The notes under the pieces: model-generated
The model's database searches: none
Told to the model about the DNA's origin: nothing
Seen by the model: only the letters and a program-made list of their open reading frames with translations
Part shown: piece after piece, positions 9,388 to 20,444 of the stretch
How positions within the stretch are numbered: the first letter of the stretch is position 1
How the letters are laid out: the number at the start of each line of letters is the position of its first letter
Program-made: the position numbers and the translations under genes
DNA from: Nemertoderma westbladi
Taxonomy: Eukaryota > Xenacoelomorpha > Nemertodermatida > Nemertodermatidae
DNA length: 64,000 bases
Assembly: GCA_032718475.1 (NCBI GenBank)
Contig: JAUCBJ010007900.1
Span: forward strand, 113,353-177,352
Direction of reading: 5' to 3'

Positions 9388-11047
9388 ACAGTTGTTAATG
9401 CAAATGTGTTCTTTGCGAGTTTAGCTTACTTATTTTGCTCAATTTAAGTTTAAGGTTCCATTTTTATTGATAAGGTTAATTGCGTCATATTCTATATTTC
9501 TTAATTAACTCAAAACCATTAATTGTAATATTGACGCCATCTAGTGTCGTTATATACATAGTCAGTTTAGCTTGAATGCCTTATTTGTGATGTATAGGTG
9601 GCGCTACTGCACATTCTTTTAGGGGTATAAAGCCTCAGGTTTAATGCATTTCCGGCACTCTTGCTATTACCTTTTGACATTAATTGTTTGGTGGAGTCAT
9701 ACTTATCCATGAAAGGGTAAAAACCCCGGTCAACTTTAATTGACTGGGATTATTACTTTATATTTATCTGTTCCTATTGTCTATAATTATACATTTGGTT
9801 ATAATTATTTGATATAATATTTGATATCGTACCGGTAAATTAAATTTATTTGTTGTTGTTATTTGGTTACTATAATATCGCTGATACCCCGGGATTAAAG
9901 ACATTTTCTAGGCACCAAACCCAGGTAGGTCTCTATAGCTAAGCATTATTGATAACCTGGACAATTGTGTCAGATTTATGTGTGTTGTCTTATCTCTAAC
10001 TCAATAAATAATTAATCTATGGTGATATTTCTGACCTGTAATGCAAGTGAAGCTCTTAATATTAATACCATCATGATTGAGAGTTGTCATAAATTGAATA
10101 CCGTAGCTATAATAATATAAACAGATACATAATAGTTGCAATACGTTTCCCCTAAAGGGAAACACAATCGCCCGACTTGAGCCCTTACGTAAATAATTAG
10201 TCAGACATTTACTTATTGTATTGTGCCGCCACTGCCACACCCTCGCTGTACTGTATATTAGTGGAATATAATAGATGATCAATTACCGTTATAGACTGAG
10301 CGAAACATTGAGCAAATCAATACAATTGTGGGGAAGAGGGAATAAAAGTGATTCACTAGAACGGCCTTCCATTGAAGGTACACTAGCGCCATTACCGTTT
10401 CAGTGTCTCAGACTGGGTTTTTTACTTTCATTCTTGTGTGCTCTACAAAACAATCGGAAAGAGTCAAAATATATAAAATAGAGGTTAAAAATGTATTTTT
10501 TGTCAAATGCGCTAACAACAGTAGTCCAGGCGGAATAGGCCTACAGTAGGACTAGTTAGTTTTTCAATATCTGTTGCTTTCATGAAATGTTTTCTATATT
10601 TCTTGTGTTTATAAATTATGTAGTCCCTTTCGTTATGACCTTTTGAAGTCCTTCTTTATCAGGTGGCGTTATTTAGTTTCTATGTATCATTTTATTATTT
10701 GTTTACTTTGTGTTACTATAACAACAAATTTCATTATTTTATAACTACTTTATAGGTCTATATTATTAGGTATTTTATATTATCACTTTATATAATACCG
10801 TAGGCCTACTTTTTATTACTATCAGGTACTTGTATAACAGTATTATGTTAATACTTTATATTATTTATAACGATTGCCGACCGAATATTTCTCACTCCAG
10901 AAGCCCTGATATGGGCTCTTCATTTATTAAATAGATTAAGTAACAATCCTGAAAATTAAACATAGAACAGATTAAATAGTGTGACTCTCTAGTGCTGTTG
11001 AGAATTATGTGTCAGTTTTCTAGTCTCTCTTCGCTCAGACGAGACTA
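9388..11047. other. intergenic, no supported gene; possible TATA promoter
   Basis: No ORF here looks like protein. A GTATAAAG box near 9626-9633 sits in a locally GC-richer context and could be a core promoter, perhaps of an old LTR element, but no second LTR or coding region was found. The rest is AT-rich without recognisable elements. Confidence 0.45.
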
Positions 11048-11266
11048 GGGGGAAACTAGACGCAAATCCCATCACGGCGAATGAATATCCCGCCTTAATG
11101 TTATATTTTCAATTTTTGGAAAGGAGCAGTATTCAGTGGGACGTTATTATAACCAAAACAATAAACTAAAGTCAATAGTACAGATTACAGTTTAATTTTT
11201 GTGAAAGGTCAGTTGTTATTTGCGTCGAATTTCCCTAGGAATTAATTTTTATTCCGTCGAAGGTCC
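11048..11266. mobile_element. MITE copy 1 (diverged)
   Basis: About 220 bp aligns by eye along its whole length with 13756-13992: GGGGAAACTAGACGCAAA start, AATATCCCGCCT, AACCAAAACAATAAACTAA, TTATTTGCGTCGAATTTCCC. Its right end (ATTCCGTCGAAGGTCC) is a worn version of the terminal inverted repeat. It is short, non-coding and present twice, hence a MITE call; the superfamily is unknown. Confidence 0.7.
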
Positions 11267-11517
11267 ATGAGTTGCGGGACAACCTACATCTCTTCCTTGA
11301 TCAATGCAACCTGACATCTTTAAATGGATGGTGTTTTACTCAGAACTTTAGTTAGCGCAGTTTGAACGAGGGTATCGCTTGTAACAACAGTCTGTTTTTA
11401 ACCAGCGCATTTTTCGCTCTAAAGGCAATATCGCATAGTCCGCAGAATCCGGTTACGGAAACGTAATGCATTACCTTGGATTGCGATCATATATATAATC
11501 AACCTTTGAGTATGTCT

Positions 11518-11700
11518 TCAAACAATGTACGGTAGTTCAAGTTGGCGAGTCATAAACTCCAACTGACTCTGTTCTCTTGAATTCCCAGAGTCAACGACCT
11601 TCAAAATAAGTTCGTGGGCCTTCTGGATGTACCCAATAGCGTTTCGGGGATCTGTGTCTCTTTTTACCGTTGCCACACAACTTCTGTTAATTGCGACCAA
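11518..11700 (-). other. possible coding fragment, unrecognised
   Basis: A minus-strand frame of about 60 codons with a protein-like composition (NAIGYIQKAHELILKVVDSG, then EFMTRQLEL). An acceptor-like ACACAG precedes ATCCCCGAAACG. A second minus frame at 11664-11855 overlaps it. I recognise no family, and no continuation was found, so this may be an old exon, a mobile-element fragment or chance. Confidence 0.25.
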
Positions 11701-11880
11701 TGGAACAGTTGGTTATTTGGTCCCAGACAGTGACGCAACGACAGACGAGCACCAGCGGAATTGTCTACGGAAACATTAGTATCGGAACATATTAGTGCCT
11801 TCAAGCACACCACAGACGGATGTATTTTTCTCAAAGAAAACAAGAGTAACAACAACTCAAGGGATTTCCGTTTTTGTTTG

Positions 11881-13690
11881 TGTTAGCTATCATGAGGGTT
11901 GAGGGCTCGTGTTAACTATCATGAGGTGAGTGCTCGTGTTTGCTACCACGAGGGTTCGTATTATCTTTTACGAGGGCTCGTGTTAGCTATCATGAGGGCT
12001 CGTATTAGCTATCATGAGGTGAGGGAACGTATTTGCTCCCACGAGGGCTCGTGTTAGCTATCATGAGGGCTCGTGTTAGCTATCATGAGGGCTCGTGTTA
12101 GCTATCATGAGGGCTCGTGTTAGCTCTTAGCTATCATGAGGGCTCGTGTTGCTATCATGTGGTGAGGGCTCGTGTTTGCTACCTCGAGGGCTCGTGTTAG
12201 CTATAATGTGGGCTCGTGTTAGCTATCACGAGGGCTCGTATTAGCTATCATGAGGGCTCGTGTTAGCTATCATGAGGTGAGGGCTCGTATTTGCTCCCAC
12301 GAGGGCTCGTGTTAGCTATCATGAGGGCCCGTGTTAGCTATCATGGGGGCTCGTGTTAGCTATCATGAGGGTTCGTGTTAGCTCTTAGCTATCATGAGGG
12401 CTCGTGTTGCTATCATGTGGTGAGGGCTCGTGTTTGCTACCTCGAGGGCTCGTGTTAGCTATAATGTGGGCTCGTGTTAGCTATCACGAGGGCTCGTATT
12501 AGCTATCATGAGGGCTCGTGTTAGCTATCATGAAGTGATGGCTCGTATTTGCTCCCACGAGGGCTCGTGTTAGCTATCATGTGGGCTCGTGTTAGCTGTC
12601 ACGAGGGCTCGTATTAGATATCATGAGGGCTGGTGTTAGCTATCATGTGGGCTCGTGTTAGCTATCATGAGGTGAGGGCTCGTATTTGCTCCCACGAGGG
12701 CTCGTGTTAGCTATCATGTGGGCTCGTGTTAGCTATCATGAGGTGAGGGTTCGTATTTGCTCCCATGAGGGCTCGTGTTAGATATCATGTGGGCTCGTGT
12801 TAGCTATCACGAGGGCTCGTATTAGCTCTCATGAGGGCTCGTGTTAGCTATCATGAGAGCTCGTGTTAGCTATCATGAGGTGAGGGCTCGTATTTGCTCC
12901 CACGAGGGCTCGTGTTAGCTATCATGTTGGTTCGTGTTAGCTATCATGTGGGCTCGTGTTAGCTATCACGAGGGCTCATATTAGCTATCATGAGGGCTCG
13001 TGTTAGCTATCACGAGGGCTCGTATTAGCTATCATGATGGCCCGTTTTAGCTCTTAGCTACCACGAGGGCTCGTGTTAGCTATCATGAGGGGTCGTGTTA
13101 GCTATCATGAGGGCTCGTGTTAACTATCATGAGGCTCGTGTTAGCTATCATGAGGGCTCGTGATAGCTATCATGAAGTGAGGGCTCGTATTTGCTCCCAC
13201 GAGGACTCGTGTTAGCTATCATGTGGGCTCGTGTTAGCTATCATGTGGGCTTGTGTTATCTATCATGAGGGCTCGTATTAGCTATCATGAGGTGAGGGCT
13301 CGTGTTTGCTCCCACGAGGGATCGTGTTAGCAATCATGAGGGCTCGTGTTAGCTATCATGTGGACTTGTGTTAGCTATCATGATGGCTTGTGTTAGCTGT
13401 CATGAGGGCACGTATTAGCTATCATGGGGTGAGGGCTCGTGTTCGCTCCCACGAGGGCTCGTGTTAGCTAGCATGGGGGCTCGTATTACCTATCATGTGG
13501 GCTCGTGTTAGCTATCATGTGGACTTGTGTTAGCTATCATGTGGGCTCGTGTTAGCTATCATGAGGGATCGTGTTAGCTCTTAGCTACCACGAGGGCTCG
13601 TGTTAGCTATCATGAGGTGAGGCCTCGTGTTCGTGTTAGCTATCATGAGGTGAGGACTCGTGTTTGCTATCATGAGGGCTCGTGCCAGCT
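11881..13690 (+). repeat. 22-bp minisatellite, about 80 copies
   Basis: The unit is GGGCTCGTGTTAGCTATCATGA with many point variants. A longer composite unit recurs in which GAGGTGAGGGCTCGTATTTG is followed by CTCCCACGAG. The array is bracketed by the two MITE copies. Several units carry CATGAG|GTGAGG or CATGAG|GTGAGT, a near-consensus splice donor, although no clear coding exon precedes the array. Confidence 0.95.
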
Positions 13691-13755
13691 AACAGGAGAG
13701 CCAGGGAATAACGACGATACAGTATACTCTTTAGTTTTTGTAGTACAGTGAGACA

Positions 13756-13992
13756 GGGGGGGAAACTGGACGCAAAACCCGCCTTGGCGAATTAATATCC
13801 CGCCTCAATGTTAAATTCTAAATTTAGGGAGAGGAGCAAGTTACAGTGGCACGTTATTTTAACCAAAACAATAAACTAATCACAATAGAACAGGTTACAG
13901 TTTTATTTTTGAGAATAATCAGCTGTTATTTGCGTCGAATTTCCCCTGGAGAGGGATGAATTTGTATTGCGTCCAGTTCCCCCCCCCCCCCC
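13756..13992. mobile_element. MITE copy 2 with terminal inverted repeats
   Basis: Left end GGGGGGAAACTGGACGCAA (from 13757) and right end TTGCGTCCAGTTCCCCCC (from 13967) are near-perfect inverted repeats. The interior is AT-rich and non-coding. It matches copy 1 at 11048-11266. A second, internal inverted-repeat-like motif (TTTGCGTCGAATTTCCCC, about 13939) near the right end suggests a rearranged or composite terminus. Confidence 0.8.
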
Positions 13993-14552
13993 TCTCCCCC
14001 CCTATCTGAGTACAGTTCTACTTGTATTAGGCTACTTTGCTATTGTTTATACATGGCACTGAATGTTCATTATTATTAGTAGTAGTATTAGCGTAATGAA
14101 TTACCAGAAAACGCATATGTAATTAGATATTTAATTGATTGGAATTCGCATATGTTAATGTTAATTATATACTTGGCATAGTATGTACAGTAGGCCTATG
14201 AGTTGAGGTCATTCTTAACAACCACTTTGTTAGGTAATCTCAATTTTGGCTCAGTAAGTTCTGATTTGCTTTTGATGATAAAGTTATTTACTGCTGATGA
14301 TGCGATTTGTGATTAGCTTTGTGTTTCATTTGCTCTGTTTAGTTTATTTAATAATAAATTTTAAAAAGTACAGTAATATTCATCGTCTTGTTTTATAATA
14401 TAATACATGGAAAACAAATAAAGCTTTTTCCAGCTGACCCCGGATGTTGCATTTTCTGAGCGTGGATTACCGAATGAAGTTAAATACAACAAGGAGTGAT
14501 AGGGAAAGAAATGCATTTGTTTTCATCTAATATGTAATTTTATTTGACAAAA
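13993..14552. other. no gene seen
   Basis: Poly-C-rich border, then AT-rich sequence. No supported ORF, repeat or RNA gene. Confidence 0.6.
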
Positions 14553-14886
14553 TTGCCTTTTCACCACCCGCTATTGACTTTTTCACCTCCCGTTATTGAC
14601 TTTTCACCTTCCATAATTAACTTTTTCACCTCCCTCCCTCCGTTATTGACTTTTTCACCCCCGTTATTGATTTTTTACCTCCCGTTATTGCCTTTTTCAC
14701 CTTCCGTTATTACTTTTTCGCCTCCCTCCCTCCCGTTATTGACTTATTCACCCCCGTTATTGACTTTTTCACCTCCCGTTATTGCCTTTATCACACCCCG
14801 TTATTGCCTTTTCACATCCGGTTATTGCCTTTTTCACCTCCCGTTATTGCCCTTTTCATCTCCCGTTATTGCCCTTTCATCTATAC
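14553..14886 (+). repeat. pyrimidine-rich 22-bp minisatellite, about 15 copies
   Basis: The unit is close to TTTTTCACCTCCCGTTATTG plus CC or AC, with length variants. It is almost free of AG dinucleotides on the plus strand and ends about 20 bp before a possible splice acceptor (CTCGCAG, 14901-14907). The proline/phenylalanine-rich ORF across it is a by-product of the repeat. Confidence 0.9.
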
Positions 14887-14907
14887 GTGCTCGCAGTAAA
14901 CCATTGC

Positions 14908-15048
14908 GGGGATTGCCGCGTCGCTTCCAGGTTCTTCCGGTAGACGTTGGATGGATATGGGTGTGTCTTAAGTACCAGTTTGGTTACCAGAAACATAACG
15001 AATTACTGCCACTGAATGGTAATCCGAATAGCAGCTACAGTATACTGT
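14908..15048 (+). other. possible exon upstream of the seven-exon gene
   Basis: After the acceptor-like CTCGCAG the frame reads KPLRGLPRRFQVLPVDVGW and WVCLKYQFGYQKHNELLPL, then a stop at 15048. Phase-0 donor candidates inside it (CCG|GTAGAC, TGG|GTGTGT) could join to the acceptor at 15316 in frame. The composition is protein-like, but no family is recognised and the donors are ambiguous. It is not included in the gene model. Confidence 0.25.
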
Positions 15049-15310
15049 AGACCTACAACAGTATTAGTCCACGAAATACTGAATCTTATATAATAAAAAT
15101 ATTATATTATAATAATAATATTATAAAAATAAGTTGCCTTTATTTCAATTACATCCCTCTTCTATATTTGTTGGGATAAAGTCCAATCTTTATTCTTGAA
15201 AAGTCAGCTTTAAATCTGCAGGAAAGGCAACTTTGTGGACTAAATTTATATTATATTTCATTGTATTCATTATGTAAATATTCCAGTGGTTTGTGTTTAT
15301 TTTTGTGACA

Positions 15311-15472
15311 ATGCAGAGCAAATACGTGTCGGTTCCCAGTCACGCATCCACTCCGAGGTCATCCTCTTTCAATTGGAGAACCCCTGTCCCTTCGGTTACA
15401 AACTCAACTACAAGTCTCAAAGCCAAATGGGAAGAAGAGGAAAAGGAAGAAAGAGCAAAGAGAGCCAAAAAG
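15311..15472 (+). CDS. coding exon 1 of the seven-exon gene
   Basis: Residues 1-54. The ATG at 15311 has A at -3 and begins MQSKYVSVPSHASTPRSSS. The exon ends in a strongly charged stretch (WEEEEKEERAKRAKK) and a clean phase-0 donor AAAAAG|GTAATA at 15473. An alternative reading makes this an internal exon: TTTATTTTTGTGACAATGCAG (15296-15316) also looks like an acceptor, also in phase 0. The N-terminus is therefore the least certain part of the model. The 419-bp intron after it has no tandem array. Confidence 0.7.
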
Positions 15473-15891
15473 GTAATAACTAGAAGTACCGCTGGTTTTA
15501 CTACTGGGAGTGATATCTGATAGGAGCTGTTGGTGAAGTATCACTATCTCTTTCGTGCAAAGAATTTATGCTCTGACTCTTTCTCCCATAGGGCGCATTA
15601 AGAGCGAAAAGATAATTTTTAGCCTGATGATCTAGCATCAAATGAAGTCTGATTATTGAGCAATTCTATATGCCTGTTCCGCATATAAAAGAAAAAATAT
15701 TGAAAAAAGTTAATTTTTCCCTATATTTTTTTCTTCTGTCAATTATACTTTTTTTTAATTGCACGATATACAAATAGGGCCTACACAATTTCAATTATAA
15801 TTAATATAGTGATTAATGACAATCCGCCATAAGTTAATAAGCTGTACGGTATTTAATCATATTAATTAAATGTATTACATATATTTTCCAG

Positions 15892-16059
15892 AAAGCTGAC
15901 AGAATTTTCAAAGAATTGAAAATACTTAGGGATCTTTCGGAAGAGAAATATATTGAGACTGTTCGAAAACAAACCGAACAAAAGAGATTGTCTATAAAGT
16001 TAGTAACGCAATTACCGATTGTCTGCCCTACTTCAGTAGTTGAAGTTGTGTCACAGGAA
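15892..16059 (+). CDS. coding exon 2; its 3' end seeds the 46/47-bp array
   Basis: The acceptor TATATTTTCCAG ends at 15891. The exon continues the charged helix: KADRIFKELKILRDLSEEKY, then ETVRKQTEQKRLS. I end it at GAA|GTAGGC (GT at 16060) because this gives phase 0, matching the acceptor at 24052. The last 27 exon bases (TCAGTAGTT...GTGTCACAGGAA) are then repeated about 65 times in the following array together with GTAGRCCTGGCC. An alternative donor, AAA|GTTAGT at 15999, would leave phase 2 and no matching next exon in view. GAA|GTAGGC is a weak donor by consensus (A at -1). Confidence 0.65.
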
Positions 16060-19000
16060 GTAGGCCTGGCCTTTCTCACTAGTTTAGGGAAGTTAGTGTA
16101 ACAGAGTAGGCCTGGCCTTTCTCACTAGTTTAGGGAAGTTAGTGTTACAGGAAGTAGTCTGGCCTTTCTCAGTAGTTAGGGAAGTTACTGGTACAGGAAG
16201 TAGACCTGGCCTTTCTCACTAGTTTTGGGAAGTTAGTGTTACAGGAAGTAGTCTGGCCTTTCTCAGTAGTTAGGGAAGTTACTGGTACAGGAAGTAGACC
16301 TGGCCTTTCTCACTAGTTTTGGGAAGTTAGTGTTACAGAGTAGGCCTGGCCTTTCTCACTAGTTTAGGGAAGTTAGTGTTACAGAGTAGACCTGGCCTTT
16401 CTCACTAGTTATATAAGTTAGTGTTACAGGAACGGTAGGCCTGGCCTTTCTCAGTAGTTAGGGAAGTTATTGTTACAGGAAATCGACCTGGCCTTTCTCA
16501 GTAGTTAGGGAAGTTAGTGTTACAGGAACGGTAGACCTGGCCTTTCTCAGTAGTTAGGGAAATTAGTGTTTCAGGAAGTAGACCTGGCCTTTCTCAGTAG
16601 TTAGGGAAGTTACTGGTACAGGAAGTAGACCTGGCCTTTCTCACTAGTTATATAAGTTAGTGTTACGGGAAGTAGACCTGGCCTTTCTCAGTAGTTAGGG
16701 AAGTTAGTGTTACAGGAAGTAGTCTGGCCTTTCTCTGTAGTTAGGGAAGTTAGTGTTACAGGAACGGTAGACCTGGCCTTTCTCAGTAGTTAGGGAAGTT
16801 AGTGTTACAGGAAGTAGACATGGCCTTTCTCAGTATTTAGGGAAGTTAGTGTTACAGGAAGTAGTCTGGCCTTTCTCAGAAGTTAGGGAAGTTATTGTTA
16901 CAGGAAGTAGACCTGGCCTTTCTCAGTAGTTAGGGAAGTTAGTGTTACAGGAAGTAGTCTGGCCTTTCTCTGTAGTTAGGGAAGTTAGTGTTACAGGAAC
17001 GGTAGACCTGGCCTTTCTCAGTAGTTAGGGAAATTAGTGTTTCAGGAAGTAGACCTGCCTTTCTCAGTGGTTAGGGAAGCTATTGTTACAGGAAGTAGAC
17101 CTGGCCTTTCTCAGTAGTTAGGGAAGTTAGTGTTACAGGAAGTAGTCTGGTCTTTCTCAGTAGTTAGGGAAGTTACTGGTACAGGAAGTAGACCTGGCCT
17201 TTCTCAGTAGTTAGGGAAGTTAGTGTTACAGGAAGTAGTCTGGCCTTTCTCAGTAGTTAGGGAAGTTAGTGTTTTTAGGAAGTAGACCTGGCCTTTCTCA
17301 GTAGTTAGGGAAGTTAGTGTTACAGGAAGTAGTCTTGGCCTTTCTCAGTAGTTAGGGAAGTTAGTGTTACAGGAAGTAGTCTGGCCTTTCTCAGTAGTTA
17401 GGGAAGTTAGTGTTACAGGAAGTAGACCTGGCCATTCTCAGTAGTTAGGGAAGTTACTGGTACAGGAAGTAGACCTGGCCTTTCTCAGTAGTTAGGGAAG
17501 TTAGTGTTACAGGAAGTAGTCTGGCCTTTCTCAGTAGTTAGGGAAGTTAGTGTTTTTAGGAAGTAGACCTGGCCTTTCTCAGTAGTTAGGGAAGTTAGTG
17601 TTACAGGAAGTAGTTTGGCCTTTCTCAGTAGTTAGGGAAGTTAGTGTTACAGGAAGTAGTCTGGCCTTTCTCAGTAGTTAGGGAAGTTACTGTTACAGGA
17701 AGTAGACCTGGCCTTTCTCAGTAGTTAGGGAAGTTAGTGTTACAGGAAGTAGTCTGGCCTTTCTCAGTAGTTAGGGAAGTTAGTGTTTTTAGGAAGTAGA
17801 CCTGGCCTTTCTCACTAGTTAGGGAAGTTACTGGTACAGGAAGTAGACCTGGCCTTTCTCAGTAGTTAGGGAAGTTAGTGTTACAGGAAGTAGTCTGGCC
17901 TTTCTCAGTAGTTAGGGAAGTTAGTGTTTTTAGGAAGTAGACCTGGCCTTTCTCAGTAGTTAGGGAAGTTAGTGTTACAGGAAGTAGACCTGGCCTTTCT
18001 CAGTAGTTAGGGAAGTTAGTGTTACAGGAAGTAGTCTGGCCTTTCTCAGTAGTTAGGGAAGTTAGTGTTTGTAGGAAGTAGACCTGGCCTTTCTCAGTAG
18101 TTAGGGAAGTTACTGGTACAGGAAGTAGACCTGGCCTTTCTCAGTAGTTAGGGAAGTTAGTGTTACAGGAAGTAGTCTGGCCTTTCTCAGTAGTTAGGGA
18201 AGTTAGTGTTACAGGAAGTAGTCTGGCCTTTCTCAGTAGTTAGGGAAGTTAGTGTTAGAGGAAGTAGACCTGGCCTTTCTCAGTAGTTAGGGAAGTTACT
18301 GGTACAGGAAGTAGACCTGGCCTTTCTCAGTAGTTAGGGAAGTTAGTGTTACAGGAAGTAGTCTGGCCTTTCTCAGTAGTTAGGGAAGTTAGTGTTACAG
18401 GAAGTAGACCTGGCCTTTCTCAGTAGTTAGGGAAGTTACTGGTACAGGAAGTAGACCTGGCCTTTCTCAGTAGTTAGGGAAGTTAGTGTTACAGGAAGTA
18501 GTTTGGCCTTTCTCAGTAGTTAGGGAAGTTAGTGTTACAGGAAGTAGTTTGGCCTTTCTCAGTAGTTAGGGAAGTTAGTGTTACAGGAAGTAGTCTGGCC
18601 TTTCTCAGTAGTTAGGGAAGTTAGTGTTACAGGAAGTAGACCTGGCCTTTCTCAGTAGTTAGGGAAGTTAGTGTTACAGGAAGTAGTCTGGCCTTTCTCA
18701 GTAGTTAGGGAAGTTACTGGTAAGGGAAGTAGACCTGGCCTTTCTCAGTAGTTAGGGAAGTTAGTGTTACAGGAAGTAGTCTGGCCTTTCTCAGTAGTTA
18801 GGGAAGTTAGTGTTACAGGAAGTAGTCTGGCCTTTTTCAGTAGTTAGGGAAGTTAGTGTTACAGGAACGGTAGGCCTGGCCTTTCTCAGTAGTTAGGGAA
18901 GTTACTGGTACAGGAAGTAGACCTGGCCTTTCTCAGTAGTTAGGGAAGTTAGTGTTACAGGAAGTAGACCTGGCCTTTCTCAGTAGTTATATAAGTTAGT

Positions 19001-19080
19001 GTTGCAGGAAGTAGACCTGGCCTTTCTCAGTAGTTAGGGAAGTTATTGTTACAGGAAGTAGACCTGGCCTTTCTCACTAC
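16032..19080 (+). repeat. 46/47-bp minisatellite in intron 2, built on the exon 2 boundary
   Basis: The unit runs GTAGACCTGGCCTTTCTCAG, then TAGTTAGGGAAGTTAGTG, then TTACAGGAA. About 65 copies, 46 bp where GTAGTCTGG replaces GTAGACCTGG. The first copy overlaps coding exon 2: exon sequence TCAGTAGTT-GAAGTTGTG-TCACAGGAA aligns with the unit's TCAGTAGTTAGGGAAGTTAGTGTTACAGGAA, broken here for readability at the gaps. Each monomer therefore holds the exon end, the GT donor and about 19 intron bases. Early copies (16060-16700) are more diverged than later ones. Confidence 0.9.
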
Positions 19081-20390
19081 TGCCCTGGTCGCAGTAAATA
19101 GGCCCGGCATTCTTCTGGGTTAGACACAACTCCGAAGTGTATGGCAGAGGACGTCATTGTGTTTGCGCTTTTCAAAAATGAAAACAACAAACTAAACTTA
19201 AGAACCCAAATTACAAGTTAATTTCTGTCGTCGGGTTATTGTTTTCCGATATTAATTCAGCCTTGTTAACACATGCTATTTAACATCGTTCCACCACCCG
19301 CCATTCCCCGTTATTTATAATCATAATTTAAACGTCCGAGTTATTCGAGATAATAATTTTACAGGAGATCAGAGGAAAAACATACCCGAGAGCACTTAGC
19401 AACGGCAGAAAACAAAGATGGTCATAAACAACGACTTCGGCGGCATCCCTTAAAGAACAATCGGGATTACCTCGACAACATAGAACAATCTCACATGTAC
19501 AAGGTTGGCGTTAAATAAATATTCCAAATGAAGCTTGAAAAAAAGGAGTGCAGCTGTATGCTAGTGGGGGGCAATAAACACATTGTTGAACAATTCTAAC
19601 GGTATTAACTGTTCTAGTAAATTTCTCGTGCTTCTAGGTTTTTCAAACATAAGCGACATTGTGATTACTACAGTAATACTACAGTGCTATGGGACTTATT
19701 TTAGTATCGGAGCCACAATATTCTAATATCCAGCTTAGAATCTGATCGCTCAAAACGTTGTACCACTTTATCCCCAGTAAATTAATTTTTTCTATTTTTT
19801 TTTCTAATTTTTTTCTTTTGTATTTTTTTCTCTGTTATTTTTCTGTAGCCTATTAGATCTTTAGAAAAAAAAAACAGACAAAGCAATCAAGGTAGTCGTG
19901 AAACAAATAATTATTCTCCCCATTTTATTCTTCCTCTCATGATAGTTCAAAATTCACAACTACCATGGCAACGACCCAAAGCACACCAAAGTTTGCTAAT
20001 TTCATCTCGGACTACTATTTCTATAACTTAGCTAAAATTCCCATAGGACTAGAAAGTATTCCATGAAACTATGTCATTAAAGTGATGTACTTGGTAGGAG
20101 TGAAATATTTTATTCAGAAAAACTATAATGTATTAGCAAAGCGCAAAATACGAGTAAATAAATATAAGATTTAAAGATTGTCATGTCGAGCTACCATCAG
20201 CATGACGTGCGAGCGATCGGGTTGAAGTTTGATTACACCAAAATTCACCAGTACCTGTTTATACGAGACTGGTTAATTTTACTCAGTCAGTATATTGGGT
20301 CTACAATCAACGACGTCGACGCTAGTTGCATATACAAACGCCACCACAATGAGTGAGAAAACGAAAAATTAAGATATTCAATAAAATAAA
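19081..20390. other. intron 2 sequence, no gene seen
   Basis: Unique AT-rich sequence between the array and the antisense PGAP2-like gene. T-rich stretch near 19790-19850. Nothing further is supported. Confidence 0.6.
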
Positions 20391-20396
20391 TTTATT
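20391..20396 (-). promoter_or_regulatory. polyadenylation signal of the PGAP2-like gene
   Basis: TTTATT on the plus strand is AATAAA on the minus strand, 49 bp past the PGAP2-like stop codon, a normal distance for a short 3' UTR. Confidence 0.55.
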
Positions 20397-20444
20397 ATAA
20401 TATTAAATAGATTCCTCAGTTTAGGGCCTCCTTCTTTAAACATT

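Noticed and set aside
9388-9990. Solo LTR suggested by GTATAAAG and a later CAATAAA-like motif
   Set aside because: No TG...CA borders with a matching target duplication and no second copy in the window; kept only as a possible promoter.
14544-15050. 168-codon plus ORF as one gene
   Set aside because: The first two thirds are translation of the 22-bp array. Only the part after 14908 is kept, as a weak exon candidate.
15892-15998. Exon 2 ending at AAA|GTTAGT (15999), which has the better donor consensus
   Set aside because: It leaves phase 2, which no visible acceptor before exon 3 matches, and the array repeats the later GAA|GTAGGC junction. Not excluded if a further exon exists.
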